A stretch of 43,248 nt of DNA, from NCBI GenBank assembly GCA_002449845.1, contig DJXW01000006.1:1-43248 (forward strand). Reading direction: 5' to 3'. The position numbers and the translations under genes are program-made. Below are positions 33,014 through 40,895 of this stretch, one piece after another. Under the pieces are notes generated by a model. That model did no database searches and was not told the origin of the DNA. It saw only the letters and a list, made by a program, of their open reading frames with translations. The stretch's first letter is position 1; each line of letters opens with the position of its first letter. The DNA is from Prevotella sp. UBA6994 (lineage in GTDB: Bacteria > Bacteroidota > Bacteroidia > Bacteroidales > Bacteroidaceae).

Positions 33014-34711
33014 ATGGCAACAGTTGACGACAAGAAAGTGATATTCTCGATGGTTGGAGTGAGCAAAACCATCCAGCAGAACCAGAAGCAAGTGCTCAAA
33101 AACATTTACCTCAGTTTCTTCTATGGGGCTAAAATCGGAATCATCGGTCTGAATGGTGCCGGTAAATCTACGCTCATGAAGATTATCGCAGGACTCGACC
33201 AACAGTATCAAGGCAACGTGGTGTGGAGCCCAGGCTATTCGGTGGGCTATCTGCCGCAAGACCCGCCTTTAGACGAGACCAAGACCGTGAAGGAAAACGT
33301 GATGGAGGGTGTGCAGCATGTCTATGACGCATTGGCTGAGTACGACCAGATCAACGTGAAGTTTGGATTGCCTGAGTATTACGAGGATCCGGACAAAATG
33401 GACAAGCTCATGGCGCGTCAGGCGGAATTGCAAGACATCATCGACGCAACGGATGCTTGGAATATGGATTCTAAACTCGACAGGGCAATGGCTGCCTTGA
33501 ACTGTCCTCCTGGTGATTGGAGCGTGCAAAACCTTTCTGGTGGAGAGCGCAGACGTGTGGCTCTTTGCAGGTTGCTCTTGCAAAAGCCCGACGTGTTGCT
33601 GCTCGATGAGCCTACCAACCACCTTGACGCGGAGTCGATAGATTGGTTGGAGCAACACTTGCAGCAATATGAGGGAACGGTGATTGCCGTTACGCACGAC
33701 CGCTACTTCCTTGACGACGTGGCAGAGTGGATTCTCGAACTCGACCGTGGTGAGGGTATTCCTTGGAAAGGCAACTATTCTTCTTGGCTGGAACAAAAGA
33801 GTCAGCGACTGGCTTTGGAGGAAAAGACTGCCTCTAAACGACGCAAGACATTGGAACGTGAGTTGGAATGGGTGCGCATGGCTCCCAAGGCTCGACACGC
33901 TAAAGGTAAGGCTCGTCTGAACTCATACGACAAGATGCTCAACGAGGAACAGAAGCAGAAGGAGGAGAAGTTGGAAATCTTCATTCCCAATGGTCCGCGC
34001 CTTGGCAATAAGGTTATCGAGGCGCAGCATGTGGCAAAGGCTTACGGCGAAAAGACGTTGTTCAGCGATCTCAACTTTATGTTGCCGCCTAATGGCATTG
34101 TGGGCGTGATAGGTCCTAATGGTGCTGGTAAGACTACGCTCTTCCGATTGATCATGAACATAGAACAACCCGATGCAGGTATGTTTGAGGTGGGCGAAAC
34201 CGTTAAGTTGAGTTACGTGGACCAGCAACACAAGGACATTGACCCCGATAAGACCGTCTATCAAGTGGTGAGCGGTGGCAATGAGACCATTCGCATGGGC
34301 GGCAAGGATGTCAACGTGCGTGCATACCTCTCCCGTTTCAATTTCAGCGGTGCTGACCAAGAGAAGAAGTGTGGCGTCTTGTCGGGTGGAGAGCGCAACC
34401 GTCTGCACCTCGCCATTGCCTTGAAGCAAGAAGGCAACGTGTTGTTGCTCGACGAACCTACCAACGACATCGACGTGAACACTCTCCGTGCATTGGAAGA
34501 GGGCTTGGAGGCATTTGCAGGATGTGCCGTGGTGATCAGTCACGACCGTTGGTTCCTTGACCGTATCTGTACACACATCCTTTCTTTTGAAGGAGAGGGC
34601 AATGTGTTTTACTTCGAGGGCAACTATAGTGAATATGAGGCAAACAAGGCTCAACGCCTGGGATTGGATGAACCCAAACGGGCTCGCTATCGCAAGTTGA
34701 TGGAAGAGTAG
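33014..34711 (+). CDS. ettA: Energy-dependent translational throttle protein EttA (ABC-F)
   Basis: The 565-residue protein has two ABC ATPase domains and no membrane segment, which defines ABC-F proteins. Walker A motifs are GLNGAGKST (45-53) and GPNGAGKTT (367-375); the signatures are LSGGERRR and LSGGERNR; Walker B segments are VLLLDEPTNHLD and VLLLDEPTNDID. The LDEPTND.D..TLRALE pattern and overall length match EttA rather than Uup or resistance-type ABC-F proteins. EttA binds the ribosomal E site and gates early elongation according to the ATP/ADP ratio. Domain spacing is complete and the start is fixed by the promoter. Confidence 0.93.
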   Translation: MATVDDKKVIFSMVGVSKTIQQNQKQVLKNIYLSFFYGAKIGIIGLNGAGKSTLMKIIAGLDQQYQGNVVWSPGYSVGYLPQDPPLDETKTVKENVMEGVQHVYDALAEYDQINVKFGLPEYYEDPDKMDKLMARQAELQDIIDATDAWNMDSKLDRAMAALNCPPGDWSVQNLSGGERRRVALCRLLLQKPDVLLLDEPTNHLDAESIDWLEQHLQQYEGTVIAVTHDRYFLDDVAEWILELDRGEGIPWKGNYSSWLEQKSQRLALEEKTASKRRKTLERELEWVRMAPKARHAKGKARLNSYDKMLNEEQKQKEEKLEIFIPNGPRLGNKVIEAQHVAKAYGEKTLFSDLNFMLPPNGIVGVIGPNGAGKTTLFRLIMNIEQPDAGMFEVGETVKLSYVDQQHKDIDPDKTVYQVVSGGNETIRMGGKDVNVRAYLSRFNFSGADQEKKCGVLSGGERNRLHLAIALKQEGNVLLLDEPTNDIDVNTLRALEEGLEAFAGCAVVISHDRWFLDRICTHILSFEGEGNVFYFEGNYSEYEANKAQRLGLDEPKRARYRKLMEE

Positions 34712-34792
34712 GCACAAGTGACGTAAATCCATGTGTTGTCTTTAGGTCCAAGAAACACCATGTTTGAGAAATGTAAATATAGTATATATAAG

Positions 34793-35755
34793 ATGAAAAG
34801 ATTATGTTTGTTATTTGCGACAACGCTCATGCTGTCGCTTACTGCTCATGCGCAGTCGAAAGTGTATTTCACAAAAGAGATTTCCCCAGAGTCTTTGGTA
34901 AAGATATACCAAGCCTTGGGTAAAGAGGCAAACGGACGTGTAGCCGTGAAGATTTCTACGGGCGAGGGTGGCAACACGCATTACCTCAAGCCTACGCTCA
35001 TTCGCAACTTGGTAGAAAAAGTAAACGGCACCATCGTGGAATGTTGTACGGCTTACGGTGGCACACGACAAGACCCTAAAAAACATTGGGAAACAATCCA
35101 TCAACATGGTTTCGACTCCATCTTTGCCGTTGACCTGATGGATGAGTTTGGTCAAATCCGCATTCCCGTGAAAGACCGTAAGCATCTCAATTATGATATC
35201 GTGGGCGAGCATTTGCCCAATTACTCTTTCATGATTAACCTTGCCCATTTCAAGGGTCATGCTATGGGGGGCTTCGGTGGTGTGCTCAAGAATGCTTCTA
35301 TCGGCGTGGCTTCTACCGCAGGCAAGGCTTACATCCACTCTGCTGGAAAGACCGATGACGCTAAGTTGGCTTGGACTCCGGAGTTTTTGGCTGCCGGTGC
35401 CACGCAAGATGATTTCCTTGAGTCGATGGCTGCCGCAGCACAGGCGGTACACCAGTATTTCAATGGCAATATCATTTATATCAATGTGATGAACAACCTT
35501 TCGGTGGATTGTGATTGCGATGGTCACCCCGCCAAGCCTGAGTTGAAGGACATGGGAATCATGGCAAGCCTTGACCCCGTTGCCGTAGATCAGGCTTGTC
35601 TTGATAAGGTGTTCAACTATCAGGGTAAACCTGGCGACGACAATCAACCGCTCATCAAGCGCATTAACCGCCAGCATGGAACCTACATCACCGATTATGC
35701 CGAGAAGATTGGGTTGGGAAGCAAGAAGTATGTGTTGATTGACATTGACAAATAA
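34793..35755 (+). CDS. Exported DUF362-domain protein
   Basis: The start at 34793 gives a signal peptide (MKRLCLLFATTLMLSLTAHA) and a 320-residue protein. The body shows the DUF362 pattern: KVYFTKEISPESLVKIYQAL, then RVAVKISTGEGGNTHYLKP, NLAHFKGHAMGGFGGVLKNA and MGIMASLDPVAVDQACLDKV. DUF362 proteins often carry iron-sulfur or metal-binding sites; here ECCTAYGG and VDCDCDGHP hold cysteines that could bind a metal, but a ferredoxin domain is absent. Function unknown. It follows ettA after 81 bp and precedes the GH51 gene by 46 bp, so it may share a transcript with that enzyme. Confidence 0.88.
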   Translation: MKRLCLLFATTLMLSLTAHAQSKVYFTKEISPESLVKIYQALGKEANGRVAVKISTGEGGNTHYLKPTLIRNLVEKVNGTIVECCTAYGGTRQDPKKHWETIHQHGFDSIFAVDLMDEFGQIRIPVKDRKHLNYDIVGEHLPNYSFMINLAHFKGHAMGGFGGVLKNASIGVASTAGKAYIHSAGKTDDAKLAWTPEFLAAGATQDDFLESMAAAAQAVHQYFNGNIIYINVMNNLSVDCDCDGHPAKPELKDMGIMASLDPVAVDQACLDKVFNYQGKPGDDNQPLIKRINRQHGTYITDYAEKIGLGSKKYVLIDIDK

Positions 35756-35801
35756 GAACCGTTGACAAAAAGATTTTTGAAGAATAGATAATCAAACTAT
35801 T

Positions 35802-37790
35802 ATGAATATGAACAAGAAAACAACATTGACTGCCTTCATGTTGGCAGCTTCGCTCGGACTTTCAGCACAGAAAGCCATCACTCCGCCAGCTGGTGGAAAG
35901 GCCATCAGTGATGAACTGATTGGTATCTTCTTTGAAGACATTAGTAGTGCTGCTGACGGTGGCTTGTATGCAGAACTGATTCAGAATGGCTCGTTTGAGT
36001 TTAATCCCACCGAACGTGACGGCTGGGGACCTGGAACGGCGTGGCGGATGATTCGTCCTGGTCATTCCACGGGTTATATCGAACCGCTGTCTGTCAATCC
36101 CATTCATGTGAACAATCCCAATTTTATGCGTTTGAATATCGAACGTGTAGGTCATTACTATGATTATACGGGATGGACTGGATTCGGTATTCAGAATGAT
36201 GGCTTCGATGGTATTTCTGTCAAGGCTGGAGCTAAGTATCAGTTCTCTTCCTTCCTGCGTAATGTGAAGGGTGAAGCCAAGAAAGTGCGTGTGGCTCTGG
36301 TAGAACCGCAAGGGTGGGGGAAAGACCCAAAACTGCTTGCTGAGGCCACGATTGACGTGACTGCTGCCAACTGGAAGAAATATGAGGCTGAGTTGGTTTC
36401 TAATGCTACTTCTCAACATGCTGCCATTCAGATTTTGGTACTTACCACAGGTACGATGGACGTGGATATGGTTTCTCTGATGCCAGAGGATACGTTCAAG
36501 GGTCATGGATTGCGCAAAGACTTGGCAGAGGCTCTTGCCGCATTGCATCCTAAGTTTATGCGCTTCCCAGGCGGATGCGTGGTACACGGTGGCGGTGATG
36601 GCTTCTGGAACACCTATCGCTGGAAGACAACCGTAGGACCGAAGGAACAACGCCGTGCCTTGAAGAATACTTGGGGCTATCATCAGTCGATGGGATTGGG
36701 TTACTTTGAGTATTTCCAGTTCTGCGAAGACTTAGGTATGGAGCCGTTGCCTATCCTTCCATGTGGCGTGAGTTGCCAAGGTGCCAACGGTGGCTGGGGA
36801 ATGAAAGACCAGGCACAAGACTGGGTTCCTATGGAGGAAATGGACGAATGGGTGAACGAGGCGCTCGACTTGATAGAGTGGGCTAATGGCGACGTGAATA
36901 CCAAGTGGGGACGTGTTCGTGCTGAGGCAGGACATCCCAAACCATTCAACTTGAAGTACTTGGGTATTGGCAATGAGGAGAGAATATCGCCAGAGTTTAA
37001 GGAGCGATTCAAGTATATGTATGAGAAGGTGACCAAGGCGCACCCCGAAATCATTATCGTGGGTACGGCTGGTCCTGGTTCACATCCTGGTAACCCTGAC
37101 TTTGAGAATGGATGGAAACTGGCTGAGGAGATTGCTCTCCCCATCCTTGATGAGCATTACTACGAACAACGTGACTATTTCTTGAAGAGTCGCCAGTATG
37201 ACAATTATCCTCGTGACCGTAAGACAAAGGTTTACTTAGGCGAATATGCTGCCAAGGACAAGAAACTCATCGACGCATTGGCAGAGGCTCTTTACTTATT
37301 GCACGTGGAACGCAATGGTGACGTGGTTTGCATGACATCTTACGCTCCGCTCTTTGCCAGAAAGAATGCTACCAACTGGAATCCAGACTTGATCTATTTC
37401 GATAATGAGCATCCTATACTCACTTGCAGCTATTATGTACAACAGATGTTCGGACAGTCGTCGGGTAACTATTACTATGGCGATTGCGTGAAGATTGAGG
37501 GCGCAGACAACTTGCAAGAGCAGTCGGTGATACTGAATACGAAGACTCGCCAACTCTTTGTGAAGATGTGTAATGCCAGCGACACGAAGAAGAAAGCAAG
37601 CATCAACCTCTCTCGCTTCAAGTCGATGAAAGCGCTCGCTACGATGACCGTGCTTGCTGGTCAGCCTAACGACGAGAATGATTTCGACCAACAGCCCATC
37701 CAACCGAAAGTTTCTACGGTGAAATTAAAGAAAAAGATGGATGTAGAACTGGAACCTTATTCCTTCGTGATGTATCAAATCAATTTGTAA
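35802..37790 (+). CDS. Exported GH51 alpha-L-arabinofuranosidase
   Basis: The 662-residue protein has a signal peptide (MNMNKKTTLTAFMLAASLGL, cleaved near SAQ) and a GH51 layout: a carbohydrate-binding-like beta domain at about 70-240, a TIM barrel at about 240-540 and a C-terminal beta domain. The acid/base is E392 in GIGNEERI and the nucleophile is E481 in YLGEYAA. Family enzymes release arabinose from arabinoxylan or arabinan, complementing the GH10 and GH43 enzymes elsewhere in the window. It ends 24 bp before a strong terminator-like palindrome. An ATG two codons downstream is an equally possible start. Confidence 0.94.
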   Translation: MNMNKKTTLTAFMLAASLGLSAQKAITPPAGGKAISDELIGIFFEDISSAADGGLYAELIQNGSFEFNPTERDGWGPGTAWRMIRPGHSTGYIEPLSVNPIHVNNPNFMRLNIERVGHYYDYTGWTGFGIQNDGFDGISVKAGAKYQFSSFLRNVKGEAKKVRVALVEPQGWGKDPKLLAEATIDVTAANWKKYEAELVSNATSQHAAIQILVLTTGTMDVDMVSLMPEDTFKGHGLRKDLAEALAALHPKFMRFPGGCVVHGGGDGFWNTYRWKTTVGPKEQRRALKNTWGYHQSMGLGYFEYFQFCEDLGMEPLPILPCGVSCQGANGGWGMKDQAQDWVPMEEMDEWVNEALDLIEWANGDVNTKWGRVRAEAGHPKPFNLKYLGIGNEERISPEFKERFKYMYEKVTKAHPEIIIVGTAGPGSHPGNPDFENGWKLAEEIALPILDEHYYEQRDYFLKSRQYDNYPRDRKTKVYLGEYAAKDKKLIDALAEALYLLHVERNGDVVCMTSYAPLFARKNATNWNPDLIYFDNEHPILTCSYYVQQMFGQSSGNYYYGDCVKIEGADNLQEQSVILNTKTRQLFVKMCNASDTKKKASINLSRFKSMKALATMTVLAGQPNDENDFDQQPIQPKVSTVKLKKKMDVELEPYSFVMYQINL

Positions 37791-37813
37791 GAACAATCGT
37801 TTCTACTGACACT

Positions 37814-37858
37814 ACGTGCCAAAATGACTTAGTACAAGTGTCATTTTGGCACGTTTTT
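37814..37858 (+). terminator. Terminator-like palindrome between GH51 and hsp20
   Basis: ACGTGCCAAAATGAC (37814-37828) and its exact complement (37840-37854) form a 15-bp stem with an 11-nt loop, followed by TTTTC. It fits a rho-independent terminator for the GH51 transcript. Its position just upstream of a sigma54-like promoter also allows a role as an activator-binding site. Confidence 0.75.
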
Positions 37859-37864
37859 CGTTTA

Positions 37865-37878
37865 GGCACGTTAGTTGC
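37865..37878 (+). promoter_or_regulatory. Sigma54-type (-24/-12) promoter before hsp20
   Basis: The sequence AGGCACGTTAGTTGCTTT matches the sigma54 consensus TGGCACGNNNNTTGCW at all but the first base; GG (37865-37866) and GC (37877-37878) are separated by exactly 10 bp. The start point would fall near 37890, about 75 bp before the hsp20 ATG. No TAnnTTTG box is evident here. Confidence 0.6.
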
Positions 37879-37964
37879 TTTATCCTTTTATGAAAGCCAA
37901 AGCCAAGGCGGAGGCAATCACAACAACATACGTTTAACAAAAATATAAATAGGAGGTATTGATT

Positions 37965-38390
37965 ATGTTACCAGTAATGTTTAAAAACAGTTGGTTCCCA
38001 ACAGTATTTGATGATTTCCTGAACACTGATTTTATGCCTCGTGCCAACACAACAGCACCCGCAGTCAATGTCAAGGAGGATGAAAAGGCTTACACGATGG
38101 AATTTGCCGCTCCAGGCATTAAGAAAGAATATTGCAGAGTGACCATCAATGATGAGGGCAATCTCTGTATAGCCATCGAAAACAAGGTAGAACACAAGGA
38201 GGGCAGTCATAAGCATCATTATCTGCGCCGTGAATTTTCTTACTCCAACTACGAGCAAAACTACACGTTGCCTGATGATGTCAAGCGCGACGAAATTTCT
38301 GCCAAGGTGGAGAATGGTATCTTAACCGTCGTGTTGCCAAAGATGGTTAAGGAAGAAACCAAGCAAGCTAAATCAATAGAGATATTGTAA
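37965..38390 (+). CDS. Small heat-shock protein, Hsp20/alpha-crystallin family
   Basis: The 141-residue protein starts MLPVMFKNSWFPTVFDDFLN, preceded by AGGAGG at 37951-37956, an unusually strong ribosome-binding site for this window. Residues about 30-135 form an alpha-crystallin domain: PAVNVKEDEKAYTMEFAAPG, YTLPDDVKRDEISAKVENG and the conserved GILTVVLPK. Hsp20 proteins form oligomers that hold unfolding proteins for refolding by ATP-dependent chaperones. The likely sigma54 promoter suggests control by stress-linked activators rather than by the housekeeping sigma factor. Confidence 0.95.
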   Translation: MLPVMFKNSWFPTVFDDFLNTDFMPRANTTAPAVNVKEDEKAYTMEFAAPGIKKEYCRVTINDEGNLCIAIENKVEHKEGSHKHHYLRREFSYSNYEQNYTLPDDVKRDEISAKVENGILTVVLPKMVKEETKQAKSIEIL

Positions 38391-38402
38391 ATACTTGAAG
38401 AA

Positions 38403-38502
38403 AGAGAGGTGAGGGGTGAGAGGTGAGAGAATAGCTACGGCAGCTGGAGTCTCAATCAAAAAGACTAATCTCTCATTTCTCACCCCTCACCTCTCACCTC
38501 TT
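38403..38502. repeat. Dispersed GA/CT-rich inverted repeat, copy B
   Basis: A GA-rich arm (38403-38431) and a CT-rich arm (38472-38502) flank a core that reads AGAGAATAGCTACGGCAGCT followed by GGAGTCTCAATC. The core segment 38451-38467 is the exact reverse complement of 26844-26860 in copy A, and the arms are of the same GAGGTGAGGGGTGAGA type. Thus two related elements lie 11.6 kb apart. Confidence 0.75.
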
Positions 38503-38538
38503 AATTAAATCTGTCTTCTTTTTTCTGAATTTAGACGT

Positions 38539-38598
38539 TAAAAAACAGGCATTTTTTCCAACTGATTGAATCTTGGTAGGAAAAATGCCTGTTTTTTA
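38539..38598. repeat. 18-bp perfect inverted repeat (AAAAAACAGGCATTTTT)
   Basis: TAAAAAACAGGCATTTTT (38539-38556) is answered by its exact complement at 38581-38598 with a 24-nt interior. Downstream T-rich sequence follows on the plus strand, so it might terminate leftover hsp20 transcripts, but it is 150 bp past that gene and the loop is long. Confidence 0.6.
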
Positions 38599-38724
38599 GT
38601 GTTTTTGTAAATCCTTAATTATTAGCGATTTACGAATTAATGATGTTGATGATTGAATGAAAACAGTGCATTTTAGACTCAAAAACTCTACTTTTTTACC
38701 CTTCAAAACATATCAAGTTAGTAC

Positions 38725-38787
38725 TCGTAACATACAATATTACGCTCATAACATATATAGTTACGACAATAACTATGTATGTTACGA
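38725..38787. repeat. Inverted repeat built of TCGTAACATA-type units
   Basis: TCGTAACATACA (38725-38736) is complementary to 38776-38787, and a further GTTACGA lies inside at 38760-38766. The stretch 38600-38980 around it encodes nothing I can support; two short frames here lack family features. Confidence 0.6.
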
Positions 38788-38979
38788 ATAAAAACACGTT
38801 ATTTTACCCGTTTTATCCCATTTTCCCGCTCTCTTATTTCTGGAATGCAAGAAATTCCAAACAAACTTTTGTCGTGGAAAATGATAGTTTTTTTAAAGTG
38901 GGTAAGATAGTAAGAAGCAAGAAACATGAGATATGTCTTGGGGGAGAGAATAGTGCTCAAGCGAAAAATCATAGGGGAA

Positions 38980-39028
38980 GAAGATTGAAGATTGAAAATT
39001 GAAAATTGAAGATTGAAAATTGAAAATG
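38980..39028 (+). repeat. Seven tandem GAARATT heptamers
   Basis: Seven 7-bp units (GAAGATT, GAAGATT, GAAAATT, GAAAATT, GAAGATT, GAAAATT, GAAAATG) follow one another without gaps. Such tracts are common between genes in Prevotella and may vary in copy number. Confidence 0.7.
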
Positions 39029-39053
39029 GTCATCACTCAACGCAAAACATATC

Positions 39054-39257
39054 AGACTGCAACGCAGTCTCCGCTCTGTAACCACAGTGTCCGTAGGACC
39101 TGCGGATAGTAGGCTATGGAAAGGAAAGCACTCTGAAGGTGTGCCCCCCTCCAAAAAACGTGCAGTGGGCGACTCTTTCAGAGTCGTTTTATCCGTCCTT
39201 TATCTATCCGTGGGTACTGCGCACCCACGGTTATCGAGCGGTGACGCTTCCGGCGTC
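39054..39257. repeat. Cluster of short hairpins
   Basis: Within about 200 bp are several compact inverted repeats: 39054-39070 (AGACTGC, AAC loop), 39090-39106 (TCCGTAGG with CCTGCGGA), 39128-39144 (GCAC/GTGC), 39170-39186 (CGACTCT, TTC loop), 39208-39230 (CCGTGGGT/ACCCACGG) and 39243-39257 (GACGC/GCGTC). The stems differ in sequence but share tiny loops. The region is GC-richer than its surroundings. It may be a REP-like element cluster or a structured RNA; the frame 39087-39302 across it is not convincing as a gene. Confidence 0.55.
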
Positions 39258-39392
39258 TTTCCAAATGCACTTCATCTACCCTCGTACGTTCCTATTAAAT
39301 GAGTATCCTTAAATCCCGTCATCCTTAAACTTTAGAATGAAGAGCTGACTCACAGAGAAAGTGCGGCTGAACATTTTACGTCATTCATCAAC

Positions 39393-39938
39393 TTAGAAAT
39401 TGACCTTTCTTTCTGGAGCGGAGAAAGAGCAGAATCGGGCAGTGGCATTGGTGATGTAGAGCACAGCCATGTTGTCATCGTCGGCTTTATACATCGACTT
39501 TAAGCTCTCGTTGCGATTCAGAAACTCCTCTTTCACAGCCAACGTCTCATCGTTCACCAGCGTCCCGCTCAGCCTCATCCATTCGCTGCCAGAAGGTTTA
39601 AGGGCGCAAATCTCAAACTTGCCATTCTTTGCCATTTGCTTGTACACATCTTTCACCTTACCCGTCATGATATACAGGCGGTCGTTGATAATCTCAGAAA
39701 CGCCAAAGGCACGCACGCGCGGTTGGTCGCCATCGACAGTAGCGATGAAGAATGCACCGCAATCTTTCAAGTAAGCTTGTACTTCTTTCATGTTCTTTAA
39801 TTTTGTTTCTTTACTCATTGTATCCGTCACTACCTCCGTAGAAGTCTCGTTTTGATTTTCTACAGCCTGGGCTGGTTTGTTCTGTGTGCAAGCAGCCATC
39901 ATCAGGAGCGTTGCAAATGCGAAAATAATCTTTTTCAT
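39393..39938 (-). CDS. PPOX-family lipoprotein
   Basis: The 181-residue protein has a lipoprotein signal (MKKIIFAFATLLMMAACTQN; lipobox MAAC, Cys about 17), a 30-residue linker and a split-barrel flavin-binding-like domain at about 48-178: EVQAYLKDCGAFFIATVDGD, PRVRAFGVSEIINDRLYIMT and FEICALKPSGSEWMRLSGTL. Relatives are annotated as pyridoxamine 5'-phosphate oxidase-like. The membrane-anchored form is unusual beside the cytosolic norm, and resembles the exported flavin-reductase-like protein at 18537-19169 in concept. A TATATTTG box (39987-39994, minus) lies about 50 bp upstream. Substrate unknown. Confidence 0.85.
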   Translation of the reverse strand: MKKIIFAFATLLMMAACTQNKPAQAVENQNETSTEVVTDTMSKETKLKNMKEVQAYLKDCGAFFIATVDGDQPRVRAFGVSEIINDRLYIMTGKVKDVYKQMAKNGKFEICALKPSGSEWMRLSGTLVNDETLAVKEEFLNRNESLKSMYKADDDNMAVLYITNATARFCSFSAPERKVNF

Positions 39939-39986
39939 TTTATTTCATTGAAGTTAGACATTATCTTTCCTATCGGTATTTGTCAG

Positions 39987-39994
39987 CAAATATA
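39987..39994 (-). promoter_or_regulatory. Candidate -7 element of the PPOX lipoprotein gene
   Basis: The minus strand reads TATATTTG, about 50 bp upstream of the ATG; the -33 match is poor. Confidence 0.45.
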
Positions 39995-40083
39995 CGACAT
40001 TTTTTTGTTATTATAGCTAAATGAAATGAATTTGTTTTATTTTTTATCGTTACCTGATAATTGTTTTGTCTTGTACTCCAATA

Positions 40084-40190
40084 TTATCCACATGATGCCT
40101 CTAAACTGCTGGTCCTATGGGGCTGCGTAATGGCAGAGAAAGGAATGTAGGCGTGAGCAAAAGCCTGCATTTAGGTAGCTGATACCGAAA
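40084..40190. other. Structured intergenic stretch of unknown role
   Basis: The stretch contains a stem ATGTAGGC (40145-40152) with GCCTGCAT (40163-40170), one G-T pair, and a weaker CTGC/GCAG pair at 40123-40136. On the minus strand it also encodes a 28-residue frame (MQAFAHAYIPFSAITQ start, 40170-40084) without a promoter. It is GC-richer than the surrounding 39939-40319 gap. I could not match it to a riboswitch. The rest of that gap holds only the two promoters. Confidence 0.35.
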
Positions 40191-40214
40191 CGTAAACTGA
40201 AAAACAAATAATCC

Positions 40215-40247
40215 TTTTGCTATTGTGCAAAAGATTTTGTATCTTTG
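40215..40247 (+). promoter_or_regulatory. Promoter of the flavodoxin-like gene
   Basis: TTTTG at 40215-40219 and TATCTTTG at 40240-40247 are separated by 20 bp, a full match to the Bacteroidetes promoter pattern. The transcript would have a leader of about 65 nt before the ATG at 40320. Confidence 0.75.
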
Positions 40248-40319
40248 CTGCAAAATACACTGTTTCTATATGGTGTGCTAATACTATAATCAATTTACAT
40301 TTTAACTTAATACAAAAAC

Positions 40320-40838
40320 ATGATGAACATTTTGATTTTACAAGCCTCTCCACGGGCTAAAGGTAACACCGCTTGGATGGCGGAAGAGTACAAGAACGCA
40401 GCTGAAGCTGCTGGTCACAAGGTGACATTGGTGAACGTGTCGAAAAAGAAAATCGCTGGATGTCTGGCTTGCGAGTATTGTCATAACAAGGGCAACGGTG
40501 CTTGCATTCAGAAAGATGATATGCAAGAGTTGTATCCGTTGATGGCTGAAGCCGAGGTGCTGGTGCTGGCTGCTCCCATCTATTATTTCACATTGAATGC
40601 ACAGATGCAGGCTCCTATCCAACGTATGTATTGCGTAAACAAACCTGCCAAGGTGAAGAAGATGGCATTGCTCGTATCGTCTTATTCTCCCGGTGTCTAT
40701 ACAGGTGCTACGGCTGAGTATCATGACATTTGCAACTATTGGAGTGCAGAGGACAGTGGTATAGTAACTGCCAAGATTGACGAACAAAAGACCGACGAGA
40801 CCAAAGCGAAGATTAAGGCTATTGTGGACAACCTATAG
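40320..40838 (+). CDS. Flavodoxin-fold NAD(P)H-dependent reductase
   Basis: The 172-residue protein has the FMN-binding start NILILQASPRAKGNTAWMAE (the residues after ILQASPR bind the phosphate) and the family core LVLAAPIYYFTLNAQMQAPI. A cysteine-rich insert AGCLACEYCHNKGNGACIQK (47-66) is typical of the iron-sulfur-flavoprotein-like/NADPH-dependent FMN reductase group; it might bind a metal or disulfide. It should be a cytosolic FMN-dependent oxidoreductase. It shares this design with the partial gene at 42918, so the region carries two paralogues. The next gene follows by 57 bp. Confidence 0.88.
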   Translation: MMNILILQASPRAKGNTAWMAEEYKNAAEAAGHKVTLVNVSKKKIAGCLACEYCHNKGNGACIQKDDMQELYPLMAEAEVLVLAAPIYYFTLNAQMQAPIQRMYCVNKPAKVKKMALLVSSYSPGVYTGATAEYHDICNYWSAEDSGIVTAKIDEQKTDETKAKIKAIVDNL

Positions 40839-40895
40839 GATGTGGCGATACATTGGTGATTAAGTGATCAGTTTGTTATTGAAAATCATGAGAGT

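Noticed and set aside
34811..35677. 288-codon minus-strand frame
   Set aside because: It is antisense to the DUF362 gene and lacks any recognisable domain.
38775..39002. 75-codon plus-strand frame
   Set aside because: It runs through repeat and AT-rich sequence and has no protein-like features.
39087..39302. 71-codon frame across the hairpin cluster
   Set aside because: It follows the repeats, lacks a promoter and ribosome-binding site, and has no domain.
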